DNA of 45,818 nt from an uncultured Sulfurovum sp. (GCA_947311605.1 CAMZLC010000022.1:1-45818), one strand, 5' to 3'; counted from the first letter of the stretch, positions 15,041 through 24,307 are shown. Translations and numbers: made by a program. The notes: a model not told the origin generated them from the sequence alone.

Positions 15041-16306
15041 TTATTTTTTTAAAAATCCAAATCTGTCTATGCCCTCTCTGGAAGTCTCTCTGACATAATC
15101 CATCCCGATATAAAACTCCTTCATCAGGATCAGGAAGATATATTTCCCAAAGGTTGTCAACTGATAGTTTTTGTCCGTAATTTTGAACAATTTCAATAAA
15201 AATAGCTCTATAGCCAACTTCTTTTTTGCATGTGCACCATACCTGTCGGCAAGATTCTCCACGGAGAACCCAAACCCAAACATATCTACCATCAGTCGAT
15301 AGCTAAGTATCTCTTTAGGGGAATAGCTTTTGTGTCTAGCGGTAGAGAATTGGTTGCTGTCCACTCTCTGCTTGTATTCATCCAGCGCAAAGGTGTTAAT
15401 ATACAGGGTACCGTCAATGAAGCCAAAGGCCCCAGAGCCCAGACCCAGATACTCCACATGGTCCACCACATACTCATCGATCAGCGTGATACCTTTTTTG
15501 GAAAATGCCCAGCAGCTGTTCTGCACATAATCGCTGCCGAGCTCATCTAAAATCACCTTATACAGTGCATACTCTTTTTTGTTCTGCACTGCTCCCATAT
15601 TTGTCTCTATCTCTTTTCTGACAGACGGAGAATACATGAGGGGATACATGGATATCTGCTGAGGAGAAAGTGCCTTGAGTTTTTGGATATCCTCTCTCAG
15701 CTCTTCTGCGGTCTGGTCAGGAAAGTTAAATATAAGATCGCAGTTGACTATTTTGAAATTGGCTATAAGTTTTTTGATGTTCTCCACCTGCTCATCTGCC
15801 GTACCAAACTTGTTGCACCTCTTGGTCTGCTCGAGTCTTTTGTCGTCTAGAGATTGTATGCCCACGGAGAGCCTATCCACCCTCTCTTTGAGTAGGTCTA
15901 TCAGCGCATCACTGATATCGGGGTCAGCCTCACAGGAGAGCTCATCAATATCAAAAAGTTCACGAACCAAGTCAATAGTGCTGGCCAGCTCATCCGGCAG
16001 GATCGTAGGCGTACCTCCTCCTATATACACAGAGGAGAAACGAAATCCTCTCTCCTTGGCTATGCGTATCTCTTTTCGCAGTGTAGCGAAGTACTCTCTG
16101 GCTTTTTTTTCATCAAAATTGTATTTGTGAAAAGAGCAGTAAGGACAGAAAACTTTGCAAAAGGGGATATGGAGATAGAGCAGATAGCTCTTTGTGGGGT
16201 CTGGCTGAGGATATTTCCTTTCATCAGTATATTGGAGGTTGAGATTTTTGTCTATTTTGTATCGGGCGTATCTCTCTATAGTATTTACCACTAGTTGCTT
16301 TATCAA
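15041..16306 (-). CDS. HemN/HemW-like radical SAM protein (coproporphyrinogen oxidase family)
   Basis: 421 residues from the proposed TTG start. The radical SAM cluster motif CX3CX2C is at C50, C54, C57 (HIPFCKVFCPYCSF), followed by IGGGTPT, GIQSLDD and a C-terminal HemN-type domain. The family includes coproporphyrinogen III dehydrogenase (HemN), the heme chaperone HemW and heme-degrading HutW/ChuW. The short CXF after the cluster favours the HemW/HutW side, so a strict hemN name is not justified. The frame is open back to 16459, but that extension reads non-protein-like sequence over a hairpin-rich region. The TTG at 16306 has AAAAGG seven bases upstream. Its place beside multiheme cytochrome genes implies heme handling. 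Confidence 0.75.
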   Translation of the reverse strand: MIKQLVVNTIERYARYKIDKNLNLQYTDERKYPQPDPTKSYLLYLHIPFCKVFCPYCSFHKYNFDEKKAREYFATLRKEIRIAKERGFRFSSVYIGGGTPTILPDELASTIDLVRELFDIDELSCEADPDISDALIDLLKERVDRLSVGIQSLDDKRLEQTKRCNKFGTADEQVENIKKLIANFKIVNCDLIFNFPDQTAEELREDIQKLKALSPQQISMYPLMYSPSVRKEIETNMGAVQNKKEYALYKVILDELGSDYVQNSCWAFSKKGITLIDEYVVDHVEYLGLGSGAFGFIDGTLYINTFALDEYKQRVDSNQFSTARHKSYSPKEILSYRLMVDMFGFGFSVENLADRYGAHAKKKLAIELFLLKLFKITDKNYQLTTFGKYIFLILMKEFYIGMDYVRETSREGIDRFGFLKK

Positions 16307-16337
16307 TCGAATACCTTTTAAAATTGTTTTAGGAACC

Positions 16338-16445
16338 CATGAGGGGAAGAGTGTGCTGGTATTATTCCCCAGAGTGGGGCGGGCTTGGCAGCACACAAAG
16401 CGACTCTTTTCCCTCGTGTCTCTATCGGCGACCGGCAAGGTCGCC
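16338..16445 (-). promoter_or_regulatory. Structured leader before the HemN/HemW-like gene
   Basis: The transcript start side carries a perfect 7-bp hairpin GGCGACC-TTGCC-GGTCGCC (16445-16427). A long imperfect stem follows: CACGAGGGAAAAGA (16418-16405) pairs with TCTTCCCCTCATG (16350-16338), enclosing GTGTGCTG/CAGCACAC (16396-16389/16358-16351) and an apical CCCC-ACTCT-GGGG. This is far more pairing than chance and lies in non-coding DNA between a promoter-like box and the gene. It could be a riboswitch, an attenuator or a small RNA. No known riboswitch consensus was matched; there is no T-run for an intrinsic terminator. Confidence 0.55.
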
Positions 16446-16448
16446 AAA

Positions 16449-16454
16449 ATTATA
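16449..16454 (-). promoter_or_regulatory. -10 box before the structured leader
   Basis: A perfect TATAAT preceded by GGG lies five bases after the hydC stop on the minus strand. Transcription would start near 16443, at the foot of the first hairpin, leaving a leader of about 137 bases before the TTG start. No clear -35 and no paired C-runs are present, so this unit seems regulated differently from the neighbouring operons. Confidence 0.5.
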
Positions 16455-16459
16455 CCCAC

Positions 16460-17167
16460 CTAATGCTTTTTATGCCATTTCATACCAGAAAAAATCGCAT
16501 CCATCGATCCGTTCTTTCCAAATACAGCATTGAATATCGCCATATAGATATGTATCACAACCACAATAATTACCACCCACATGGCTATGTGATGTATCTG
16601 TCTGACATTGGCCATGCCGCCCATCAGCACCTCAAAAAACCTCATCGGCTCATACAGAAGAGCACCTAGACCCTCATGATATACATGCACATAGAGTACA
16701 AGACCGGTGACAATGAGGGCAAAAAATGTCACATACAGACCTGCGTACGCCATGGTCTGCAGGGGGTTATATACACCTTTTAGATGGGGGTGCTTCCCCA
16801 TAAATAGATAATATTTGATTTGGGCTATCCAAACTTTTGGCTTGAGGGTATCTCCTAGTGAGGCTCTTTCGTGCTTGTAGGCTCTGCCCACAAGCGTCAG
16901 ATAGACCTTGAGTATCACCACGCCTATCATCACGAATCCGAAGATAATATGCCATGATCTCATCAGGGCATAGAGGAAATTATTTGGCTCAGAGCTTACA
17001 GCGGGCGCCACAAAGGGATAGGCGATATAAAACCCTGTAAATGTGAGTATCAAAATAGCCACTGCACGAATCCAATGCTGCCACCTATACGCGGGCGTAA
17101 ACTCCATCTCTTCAGTGATCTCAGCAGGGTATCCCTCTGCTGTATCTGTGTGTTGTTCTGTTTTCAT
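16460..17167 (-). CDS. hydC: NiFe hydrogenase cytochrome b subunit
   Basis: 235 residues with four membrane helices typical of HydC/HupC di-heme cytochrome b. His residues fit the pattern (YRWQHWIRAVAILILTFTGF in helix 1, SWHIIFGFVM in helix 2, HVYHEG after helix 3, HIAMWVVIIVVVIHIYM in helix 4). It anchors the periplasmic hydrogenase to the membrane and passes electrons from H2 to menaquinone. The start at 17167 has AAGGAG six bases upstream; the longer frame overlapping hydB is rejected. It is the third gene of hydABC, ten bases after hydB. Confidence 0.92.
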   Translation of the reverse strand: MKTEQHTDTAEGYPAEITEEMEFTPAYRWQHWIRAVAILILTFTGFYIAYPFVAPAVSSEPNNFLYALMRSWHIIFGFVMIGVVILKVYLTLVGRAYKHERASLGDTLKPKVWIAQIKYYLFMGKHPHLKGVYNPLQTMAYAGLYVTFFALIVTGLVLYVHVYHEGLGALLYEPMRFFEVLMGGMANVRQIHHIAMWVVIIVVVIHIYMAIFNAVFGKNGSMDAIFSGMKWHKKH

Positions 17168-17177
17168 CGGCAGCTCC

Positions 17178-18914
17178 TTATGTATTGCAAACGCCACCAT
17201 AGAGTGGGTCCACCTTATATCTGCCAAGCTCATTGCCTTTGGTGTCCATCACATGCACTGCACAAGCAATACAGGGATCGTAGGAGTGTATCACCCTGAT
17301 GATCTCCAGAGGCTGAGAGAGATCGGCTATCTTCAGTCCTACCAGATCTGCCTCGTAGGGACCTTGCGTACCTACAGCATCTTTAGGGCCTGCATTCCAG
17401 GTGGATGGTACTGTCGCCTGATAGTTTTCGCACACACCATTCTTGATACGAATCCAATGAATCAGCATACCCCTTGGCACATCACCTATGCCTCTGCCTT
17501 TGTACTCTTTGCTGTTGTCAATCGTATAGGTCGCGCATGTTTCCTTGTCAACTTTAGTATTCTCCACCAAAGAGTCAAAAGCCTCCAGCGCATAGTCCAC
17601 TACGATGCCAGCCTGAAGTGCGCGCGCAGCAGTTCTCCCCAGCGTACTGAAAAGTGCCTTGAGAGGAAGTCCTGTCTCCTTGAGAAATCCATCCACTCTC
17701 TCCTTGATGACCTTGTTGTTCCTGGCGTACCCCACAAGCAGACAGGCGAGAGGACCGACCTCCATAGGCTTTCCGTCATATCTGGGGGACTTGATCCAAG
17801 TATATTTTCCTTCTGGGTTAATATTTTTAGAGTGTATCATCTTTCCGTCCGGACCTACACTCTCAGAATTGACAAGTCCTGTGTACTCAGGCACTGTTGT
17901 GCCGTCATAAGGGTGCTGGGGCTCATTGTCTGCATACCATGAATGGGTAGCCTCTTCGGTAATGAGATCTTCATTGATATCAAACACTTCAGAGATACTT
18001 CCGTCCACAATATAACCACTTTCGAACAGATACTTATCGCGACTGACTTTGAAGTCTCTGTATGACATGAAGTTTTTGACACCCATTGGCTTCATCACGG
18101 ATGGCTCGTCCCGATACATCTCCGCTGCCATTTTGATATCCGCCAAATAGGCATTATGTACAAACTCTTGCATCTTTTTGAATTTGACCATATATTCACC
18201 CATTCTGGCTGGATCCAGTACATCCATGACACAGCTGACTCCTCCCACGACCAGGGATTGGGGGTGGGGGTTTTTGCCGCCAAAGATAGCCATCATCTGC
18301 GCCGCCAATCTCTGCATCTCAAGAGCCTTGAGATAGTGAGAGAGGGCTATGAGGTTCTGCTCTGGTGTGAATCTATAGGTCTTGTGGCCCCAGTATGCGT
18401 TGGCAAAGGGCCCGAGTCCTTGTGGATTCTTCGCAAATTTTGCGACAGTCTGCTGTACCTTAATGAGCTCATTTTCTCCTGTACCAATAGGGTTCTTGCA
18501 ATAGTTAAATGCAAGCTTGCTGGCTACTGCGGGGTCAGCCTTGAGTGCAGAGGTAATATCTACCCAGTCCACACCATGCAGGTGATAGAAATGCACCACA
18601 TGGTCATGCAGAAACAGCGCAGCATTCATCAAAGTTCTCACCAGTTCAGCGTTGTAGGGTATCGTGATGCCGAGTGCATCCTCTACCGCCATGGTACTCT
18701 TGAGGTAGTGAGAATAGGTACACACGCCACAGATCCTCTGCATCAACAGAGGCACATTTCTAGGATCTCTCCCTTTGGCGATCACCTCCAGCCCTCTCCA
18801 TAAGGTAGAGGAGACATACGCCTCTTCTACCACACCATCATCACCCACCACTACCTCTGCTCTGAGGTGTCCTTCTATTCTTGTGATTGGATCTACTACT
18901 ACTCTTTTTGACAT
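17178..18914 (-). CDS. hydB: NiFe hydrogenase large subunit
   Basis: 578 residues, normal for group 1 membrane-bound uptake hydrogenases. The nickel-iron site is bound by RICGVC (C62, C65) near the N-terminus and DPCIACAVH (C548, C551) near the C-terminus. The 24 residues after H554 form the propeptide normally removed by a dedicated protease after nickel insertion; no such protease or hyp gene lies in this window. The enzyme oxidises H2 in the periplasm, carried across the membrane by the Tat signal of its partner HydA. It gives the module an electron donor for sulfite or sulfur-compound respiration. Confidence 0.97.
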   Translation of the reverse strand: MSKRVVVDPITRIEGHLRAEVVVGDDGVVEEAYVSSTLWRGLEVIAKGRDPRNVPLLMQRICGVCTYSHYLKSTMAVEDALGITIPYNAELVRTLMNAALFLHDHVVHFYHLHGVDWVDITSALKADPAVASKLAFNYCKNPIGTGENELIKVQQTVAKFAKNPQGLGPFANAYWGHKTYRFTPEQNLIALSHYLKALEMQRLAAQMMAIFGGKNPHPQSLVVGGVSCVMDVLDPARMGEYMVKFKKMQEFVHNAYLADIKMAAEMYRDEPSVMKPMGVKNFMSYRDFKVSRDKYLFESGYIVDGSISEVFDINEDLITEEATHSWYADNEPQHPYDGTTVPEYTGLVNSESVGPDGKMIHSKNINPEGKYTWIKSPRYDGKPMEVGPLACLLVGYARNNKVIKERVDGFLKETGLPLKALFSTLGRTAARALQAGIVVDYALEAFDSLVENTKVDKETCATYTIDNSKEYKGRGIGDVPRGMLIHWIRIKNGVCENYQATVPSTWNAGPKDAVGTQGPYEADLVGLKIADLSQPLEIIRVIHSYDPCIACAVHVMDTKGNELGRYKVDPLYGGVCNT

Positions 18915-18928
18915 ATCCTACTCTCCTT

Positions 18929-20092
18929 CTATACTTTTGGTGGTTTGATTGCTGCCACCGCTGCGTGTGCTGCCACACCTACACCTACGGCCGCCAGTAT
19001 ACCTACACCGATTTTGTCCGCGGTCGCATCAGCTCCTAATCCACCAAAAACCGTATTGTATAATCGATCCCTGAGCGGCTCATTGACTGTTCCCATTGTG
19101 TCCCAAAAGTTTGGCTCAGAACAACCAATACACCCAAAACCAGTCTGCACGGGCCAGGATGTGCCCTGGTTGAATTTCTGCTTAGCACAGTTATTGAAAG
19201 TGTATGGCCCCTTACAGCCTACCTTATAGAGGCAGAATCCATCCTTGGCGGCATTGTCGCCGAACTTCTCGACAAATTCTCCGGCATCAAAATGCCCTCT
19301 TCTCTCACACAGATCATGGATCCTCAGCCTATATGCCCACTTGGGTCTATTGTATGCATCTAGCGCAGGCAGGGTGCCGTATAGTAAATAGTGCAGCAAG
19401 GTGCCTACAATATTTTTCTCACTAGGAGGGCATCCTGGTACATTGATCACTGTTTTGTCTGTCACTTCACTCAATGCTACAGCACCTGTTGGGTTGGGTG
19501 CAGCAGCCTGCACTCCACCAAATGCCGAACAGGTACCTATAGCAAAAATAGCTGCTGCATTTTCGGAGGTCTCCTCTGCTATAGCTCTGCCACTTTTTCC
19601 ATGCCCGCCTATCGTCAGGAAACTTTCCATCTCTCCCGAAGGGATGCCCCCCTCCACCATGAGAATGTATCTGCCCTTATACCTCTCGATAGCATGCTCA
19701 AGATTCTCTTCTGCCTGCCAACCGGCAGCCGACATAATCGTCTCCTGGTACTCTAAGGAAATGTAGTCAAATATAAGGCTGTCTATCGAAGGATTTGCTG
19801 ATCGAAGTAGTGACTCCGTACAGCCTGTACATTCTGCCATATGCAGCCATATGATAGGTAGCCTATCTGCCACCTTGACTGCTTCAGCCATTAGCGGGCT
19901 AAAGGTGGCCGGTAGCGCCAACATAGCCGTCACCGCACTGACCCACTTCATAAAATCTCTTCTAGAGAAGCCTGCCTCCTCGATAGTCTCTTCTATGCTC
20001 TTATCTCTGCCCTCCATTGGAGGCAGTTTTTTGAGCCCTTCTACTCTCTGCCGGAACGCCTGATGAAGCGAATCATAGGTAGTCTTTTCCAT
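18929..20092 (-). CDS. hydA: NiFe hydrogenase small subunit
   Basis: 387 residues. The Tat signal SRRDFMKWVSAVTAMLALPA lies about 40 residues in, followed by HMAECTGCTESLLRS (proximal cluster), GTCSAFGG, VPGCPPSEKN, and the medial/distal cluster cysteines (DLCERRGHF, CKGPYTFNNC, GFGCIGCSEPNFWD). A C-terminal hydrophobic helix (GILAAVGVGVAAHAAVAAI) anchors it in the membrane beside HydC. It relays electrons from the NiFe site. The start at 20092 follows AGGA by eight bases; upstream in-frame ATGs lack a good site. It is first in hydABC. Confidence 0.96.
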   Translation of the reverse strand: MEKTTYDSLHQAFRQRVEGLKKLPPMEGRDKSIEETIEEAGFSRRDFMKWVSAVTAMLALPATFSPLMAEAVKVADRLPIIWLHMAECTGCTESLLRSANPSIDSLIFDYISLEYQETIMSAAGWQAEENLEHAIERYKGRYILMVEGGIPSGEMESFLTIGGHGKSGRAIAEETSENAAAIFAIGTCSAFGGVQAAAPNPTGAVALSEVTDKTVINVPGCPPSEKNIVGTLLHYLLYGTLPALDAYNRPKWAYRLRIHDLCERRGHFDAGEFVEKFGDNAAKDGFCLYKVGCKGPYTFNNCAKQKFNQGTSWPVQTGFGCIGCSEPNFWDTMGTVNEPLRDRLYNTVFGGLGADATADKIGVGILAAVGVGVAAHAAVAAIKPPKV

Positions 20093-20134
20093 ATATTCCA
20101 TCCTTTTTGATATATACTTAAACGCCATGCCACA

Positions 20135-20167
20135 ATTATACCACAGAAAGGGGGAGGAAGAGGGGGG
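20135..20167 (-). promoter_or_regulatory. hydABC promoter with paired C-runs
   Basis: The coding strand shows CCCCCC (20167-20162) and CCCCC (20154-20150), centres about 12 bases apart, then nine bases and a perfect TATAAT (20140-20135), 42 bases before the start codon. There is no recognisable -35. The layout matches the mcc promoter and three others in the window. Confidence 0.65.
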
Positions 20168-20263
20168 AAGAAGAGAAAAATGAATAAAAATTCAGAAACT
20201 TGTACTGCGCAACAGAGCAGATCTCTTTTCTGCCCTATTGCCAAAGAGGCATAGGATGGGGAT

Positions 20264-20971
20264 CTAGTCCGTATCTTCTTTTATTTTTTCCTCTTTTTTG
20301 AGCTTGTCATAGTAAATGCCATGATGGTCCTTTATAAACTCCTCGTCCATCTTGCCTGTTTTAAACATGGCACTGTAAGAGTTTTTGTTGGTCGGATGTG
20401 TGGCCAAATAGACATGTATCATCAGTAAAAAGCTCAAAAATATAAACGCTATCGCATGTGCTCCCCTGGCTAGTGCCGCTGTCTCTACACTGAAAGCATC
20501 CCTAAAGATCAGCATATACCCAGAGACTGTCAATACAATCATGAAGATCACCACGCCCTGAGCAAAAAACTTCTGACCAGCATTCATCTTGCCAAACCTC
20601 ACATGCTCTTGGTTGATGTAAAACTTCCACATCTCTTTGAACCCATCTATGGTTGCCTTGACCCCCCATTTGTCAGGCCACATGCTGAGCTTTGTAAATT
20701 TTCTCAACATCATAACGCTAAACGGAATCGCCATCATTGTCAACAAAAATGCACTACTATAGTGTATGAATCTCATCAGTGACATACCCGCAGAAAGTAT
20801 GTCACCATTGCCAGTCAGCGCGGCCATAGGGATGCCTGCACCATAGGCGATAAAGTCAAACTTGTGAGAAAGCACAGGCAAACCCGAGATGAACATAAAG
20901 GCAACGAAGTGCACCAAATGGCTGTGAAACCACCGCTCCATATTGCTGTAAACTGTTATTTTTTTAGACAT
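20264..20971 (-). CDS. Cytochrome b membrane anchor (FdnI/PhsC-like) of the molybdoenzyme
   Basis: 235 residues with four hydrophobic helices and His residues suited to heme b ligation (NMERWFHSHLVHFVAF, RFIHYSSAFLLT, HAIAFIFLSFLLMIHVYLATH). It belongs to the formate dehydrogenase gamma/PhsC type of cytochrome b556 rather than the heme-less NrfD/PsrC type. It would exchange electrons with menaquinone for the FeS subunit encoded just upstream, with which it overlaps by eight bases. A short charged tail (EEKIKEDTD) ends the protein. Together the three genes form a membrane-bound periplasmic molybdoenzyme of PhsABC architecture. Confidence 0.85.
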   Translation of the reverse strand: MSKKITVYSNMERWFHSHLVHFVAFMFISGLPVLSHKFDFIAYGAGIPMAALTGNGDILSAGMSLMRFIHYSSAFLLTMMAIPFSVMMLRKFTKLSMWPDKWGVKATIDGFKEMWKFYINQEHVRFGKMNAGQKFFAQGVVIFMIVLTVSGYMLIFRDAFSVETAALARGAHAIAFIFLSFLLMIHVYLATHPTNKNSYSAMFKTGKMDEEFIKDHHGIYYDKLKKEEKIKEDTD

Positions 20972-21767
20972 TTTTTTGCTCCTCCTGCATGATTTTCTCT
21001 TTTCTTTTTCCGAGCCAATAAATCAGATGGCCTACTGAGCCTACTGCAATAGCTGCAGCACCTACGACACCAGCAGATTTGGCGACTTCTCTAAACTGCA
21101 TCGCTGGTCTCGACGGAGCGGTATCGAGCTGATAGGCCTCAAGATCCTCTTTGGGGATGATGGTGACCCAATGGAGTGTGCCTACATAGTTGTTCACCTT
21201 GTCTGCACCATATACGACATGCTCCTTGCCTGTCGTTTGGGTATAGAGTGCCGCTCTTTTGTTCGCCTCCTTTAACACCTCTTCCTTGGCACCGGAGAAC
21301 ATAGCATCAGTCGGGCACACATTGACGCAACTTGGCTTGAGACCATTCTCTATCCTGTCATAACAGCCATGGCACTTATATGCCTTGCCATCTGTGACCA
21401 CAGGCACATCAAAAGGACAGGCATCCACACACGAGCTGCATCCGATACATGGATCCTGGCTGATCACCACCTCTCCACCTGTTCTACGCGTAATAGCATT
21501 GACTGGGCAGATATCTAGACAGGGAGCCTTTTCGCAATGGTTGCAGTGATGAAACGCAGTGACCTGTCTGGCGTCGGGAAAGACTCCAAGCTCTCTTCTT
21601 TTTGGTGTCAGGTGTGATTGGTGACCTAGCTTGCTCTGTACACTCTTCTCCATACCTATTCTCTCGTCTCTCTGTAGCCGTAGCCTGTTCTCTGCAGAAC
21701 ACCCAACCATACATGCAAAGCATCGTATGCATGGTGTGGTGTCGTAGCATTTCATATTGACACTCAT
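20964..21767 (-). CDS. Four-cluster FeS subunit with C-terminal anchor (FdnH/PhsB-like)
   Basis: 267 residues. Cysteine groups CIRCFACMVGC, CNHCEKAPCLDICP, CIGCSSCVDACP and CHGCYDR with CVNVCP provide four [4Fe-4S] clusters. A hydrophobic helix near the C-terminus (about 228-250, GVVGAAAIAVGSVGHLIYWL) anchors it, as in FdnH of formate dehydrogenase N. It has no export signal and would travel with the Tat-targeted catalytic subunit encoded upstream. The start has AAGGAGG close upstream. It links the molybdopterin subunit to the cytochrome b. Confidence 0.87.
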   Translation of the reverse strand: MSVNMKCYDTTPCIRCFACMVGCSAENRLRLQRDERIGMEKSVQSKLGHQSHLTPKRRELGVFPDARQVTAFHHCNHCEKAPCLDICPVNAITRRTGGEVVISQDPCIGCSSCVDACPFDVPVVTDGKAYKCHGCYDRIENGLKPSCVNVCPTDAMFSGAKEEVLKEANKRAALYTQTTGKEHVVYGADKVNNYVGTLHWVTIIPKEDLEAYQLDTAPSRPAMQFREVAKSAGVVGAAAIAVGSVGHLIYWLGKRKEKIMQEEQKNV

Positions 21768-24307
21768 GATATCCTCCTTATTTTTACAGTACAGTCTTGG
21801 ACAGGATTGCCTGCAGTGAGCGGGCTGAAGAGAAACTCTGTCAGGTGATTGGGATTAAATCCGCCTCTCTCTTGGTTTCTTAAGTGCGCACTGTAGTTAT
21901 CCAGGGCACCCGCTGTCACACCATAGTAGGCAAAAAGCGTATTCTGCTGTACTGTTTCGCTAAGCTTTACTTTGGCAACCGATACGATTTTTGGTAGTCT
22001 TGGGTTGAATATCTCCACCTTGTCTCCATCCTTAAGCCCCAAACTCTCGCCCTTGGCTCTGTTGATAAAGACATGATCTGCATGATGCTCCTCTAGGATG
22101 CTTTTGAGCAGCAAATTGTTTTTGGTTTGCTGTCCCGTAAATGTACCCAAGGGATGAAATCCTGTAATAGGCAGGAATTCGTTATTGGCCAACTCTTTAT
22201 TGCCCTTGAGCACAAAGGGTCCTACAAAGAGGGGCAGAGGATTGATATATTCTGCCCCCTTGTTCCCTGTATCCTTGAGTGCTCTGTATTTTTTGACCAA
22301 GGCCGTAGGATAGATCTCCCACTTTCCTGTTTTTGTTTTACACTTGATTTTATAGTGTTTCTCTCCAGCCCAGACCCTGCCATCCAGTACCTCCTGGAGT
22401 GACGGAAGCGATGCCTGCTCTTTGGCAGTGATGCCGTGTATTCCGGCATACTGTTTTTCCCAAAAAGTGATCATGCCCCTTTTTTCATATTCACCAAAAT
22501 ACTCTTCATGCTCTTCCGGGGTCAGGATTCTCCTTGCAAGCTCATTGAGTATCCAGTAGCCATCCTTGGATTCGCCAAGTGGCTCAACAGCTTTTCTATT
22601 GACACCCAGTGTGGCCAGAGGGCTTTTCCATTTGCCATTGAGACACTCATCCCTCTCCATGAATGTCGCATCCGGCAACACGACATCGGCGTACATCACT
22701 GTCTCGTTCCAGTGTGGACTTACACACACCATCATCTCAAGTCGCTGGAGTGCCTTGGCTATCTCTGTTGAGCCAGTCGAGCCTCCTATGATATTCTGTC
22801 CCCAGAAAAAGCCCACCCTCTGCTTGTATGGTTTTTGTGTAAGTACAGCCTCTACCCATGCTCTTCTGTAAAACTTTACATTGATGAGGGGCTTGTTCTC
22901 GTCGTATTTTGCCATCCATTTTGCTATATTTGGCTCTTTGACTTTAGGTACCTTGATCGCTTTGCCAAGTTTTACTTTGCCGTTTTGGATCACGCCGCCT
23001 TTTTTGCCATAAACCCCCAGGATCGCATTGATCTGAGTAATCAGAAGCTTCTCTCTGAGAGAGTTGGCGTATCTTTCGCTTCTGTAGCCCCTTTCTATGA
23101 AACATGCAGGTTTTGCATCGTTGAGCTTCTTGGCGATCTTTTTGATCTGCGCTTCCTCTAATGTGCTTACCTCGGCTGCCCATGTTGCTGTATATTTTTT
23201 ATTGGCATCCACCATCGTCTGCAGGGCAGTCTTGCATTGGATGCTGCTACCGTCATCAAGTGATACGCTGTATGCCCCGAGCAGCTTTGTCTCACCCTGT
23301 TCTTCTGATTTAAATCCGATGCCTGAAGCGGTAGCTATCAGATAGTCCTCTAGCTCTTTGCCTTTTTTCATGATGGCCTGCGTTTTGACGGGCAAGCCTG
23401 TATCTGGATGGATAAGCATATCGGCATTAGTTTTGCTGCGCAAATGCTTTTCATCATAGTACTTGTTGGTCAGTATCTCATTGAGAAGCCCCAACAGAAA
23501 TGCCTCATCGGTACCAGGCTTTATGGGTGCCCAGTCCACCAGGCTCTCACCCGCCTCGGATGGTTTTCTAGGATCGACCACAACGATCTCCATGCCATTT
23601 TTTTTGCCCAGACCAAAGGTCTTGCCCCAGGGGTGGCATACCAGTGCACCACCGACATTTCGCTGTATCAACACCCCATATTTGGCAAACTCATGATCAG
23701 TACTTACCGCAGAGGTGCCTGGACCTGAGACCGCTGAGAGCTTCGTGCCCCCCATGACTGCGCCATAACCCACCGGCAGTGATGAGCCAAAACAGGTATC
23801 CCCATAGCCAACAATGTTCGGCGTACCATAGAGATGGAAAAATCCTTTGTCCACACCACCCGCTGCACTAAACCTAGGCAGATAGGCTACCGATTTGGCA
23901 TCCCCTTCCTCTCTGATCTTTTTCAGCTTGTACGCCACCATATCCAGTGCCTCTGACCAGGTAGCCTTCCGGAAGATACCTTCTCCCCTGCGACCTGTAC
24001 GAATCAGTGGCGTTGTGATTCTGTCCGGATCATACAGCGCTCCCATAGCGCCAGCTGCTCTGCCGCAGACAGCACCATAGGGTGTTCCCATATTGGGCTC
24101 CAGTCTTGCCACTCTTCCCTCAAGTACCGTAGCTACTGCGGGACACTTCTGTGCGCACATACGGCACAGCACGGAAACCTTTTTCTCTAGTGCAAAATCA
24201 GCAGATGTGACCGTTTTGGCCTCTGCTGTATTTGGTATGCCCAGTGCTGTCCCTGCTGCGGTAGCCACACCTCCTTTCAAAAATTCTCTTCTAGTCGTCT
24301 TGCCCAT
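21764..24307 (-). CDS. Tat-exported molybdopterin oxidoreductase, PhsA/PsrA-like
   Basis: 847 residues. A Tat signal TTRREFLKGG starts the protein, followed by the [4Fe-4S] motif CRMCAQKC with a fourth cysteine at C81, then GYGDTCFGSS where C172 is the probable molybdenum ligand. The C-terminal molydopterin-binding domain is present (TGFHPLGTFTGQQ, NRAKGESLGLKDGD). The family includes thiosulfate and polysulfide reductases; formate dehydrogenase is less likely because no selenocysteine or the usual RVCHGP-type motif is seen. The exact substrate (thiosulfate, polysulfide, sulfur or tetrathionate) cannot be told. The FdnI-type anchor favours PhsABC. The start at 24307 has AAGGA six bases upstream. 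The promoter has the shared C-run pair. Confidence 0.85.
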   Translation of the reverse strand: MGKTTRREFLKGGVATAAGTALGIPNTAEAKTVTSADFALEKKVSVLCRMCAQKCPAVATVLEGRVARLEPNMGTPYGAVCGRAAGAMGALYDPDRITTPLIRTGRRGEGIFRKATWSEALDMVAYKLKKIREEGDAKSVAYLPRFSAAGGVDKGFFHLYGTPNIVGYGDTCFGSSLPVGYGAVMGGTKLSAVSGPGTSAVSTDHEFAKYGVLIQRNVGGALVCHPWGKTFGLGKKNGMEIVVVDPRKPSEAGESLVDWAPIKPGTDEAFLLGLLNEILTNKYYDEKHLRSKTNADMLIHPDTGLPVKTQAIMKKGKELEDYLIATASGIGFKSEEQGETKLLGAYSVSLDDGSSIQCKTALQTMVDANKKYTATWAAEVSTLEEAQIKKIAKKLNDAKPACFIERGYRSERYANSLREKLLITQINAILGVYGKKGGVIQNGKVKLGKAIKVPKVKEPNIAKWMAKYDENKPLINVKFYRRAWVEAVLTQKPYKQRVGFFWGQNIIGGSTGSTEIAKALQRLEMMVCVSPHWNETVMYADVVLPDATFMERDECLNGKWKSPLATLGVNRKAVEPLGESKDGYWILNELARRILTPEEHEEYFGEYEKRGMITFWEKQYAGIHGITAKEQASLPSLQEVLDGRVWAGEKHYKIKCKTKTGKWEIYPTALVKKYRALKDTGNKGAEYINPLPLFVGPFVLKGNKELANNEFLPITGFHPLGTFTGQQTKNNLLLKSILEEHHADHVFINRAKGESLGLKDGDKVEIFNPRLPKIVSVAKVKLSETVQQNTLFAYYGVTAGALDNYSAHLRNQERGGFNPNHLTEFLFSPLTAGNPVQDCTVKIRRIS

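Noticed and set aside
16338-16445. Cobalamin riboswitch
   Set aside because: Some short pieces resemble the consensus, but the conserved B12 box and the remaining helices are missing.
16338-16445. Intrinsic terminator of hydABC
   Set aside because: The hairpins are not followed by a run of T on the minus strand and lie after a promoter-like box.
16307-16459. N-terminal extension of the HemN/HemW-like frame
   Set aside because: The frame is open but crosses a promoter box and strong hairpins and gives unlikely residues; a TTG with a good ribosome site lies at 16306.
21764-24307. Formate dehydrogenase catalytic subunit
   Set aside because: The FeS and cytochrome b partners resemble FdnH/FdnI, but no selenocysteine codon or formate dehydrogenase active-site motif is visible; GDTCFGSS suits sulfur reductases better.
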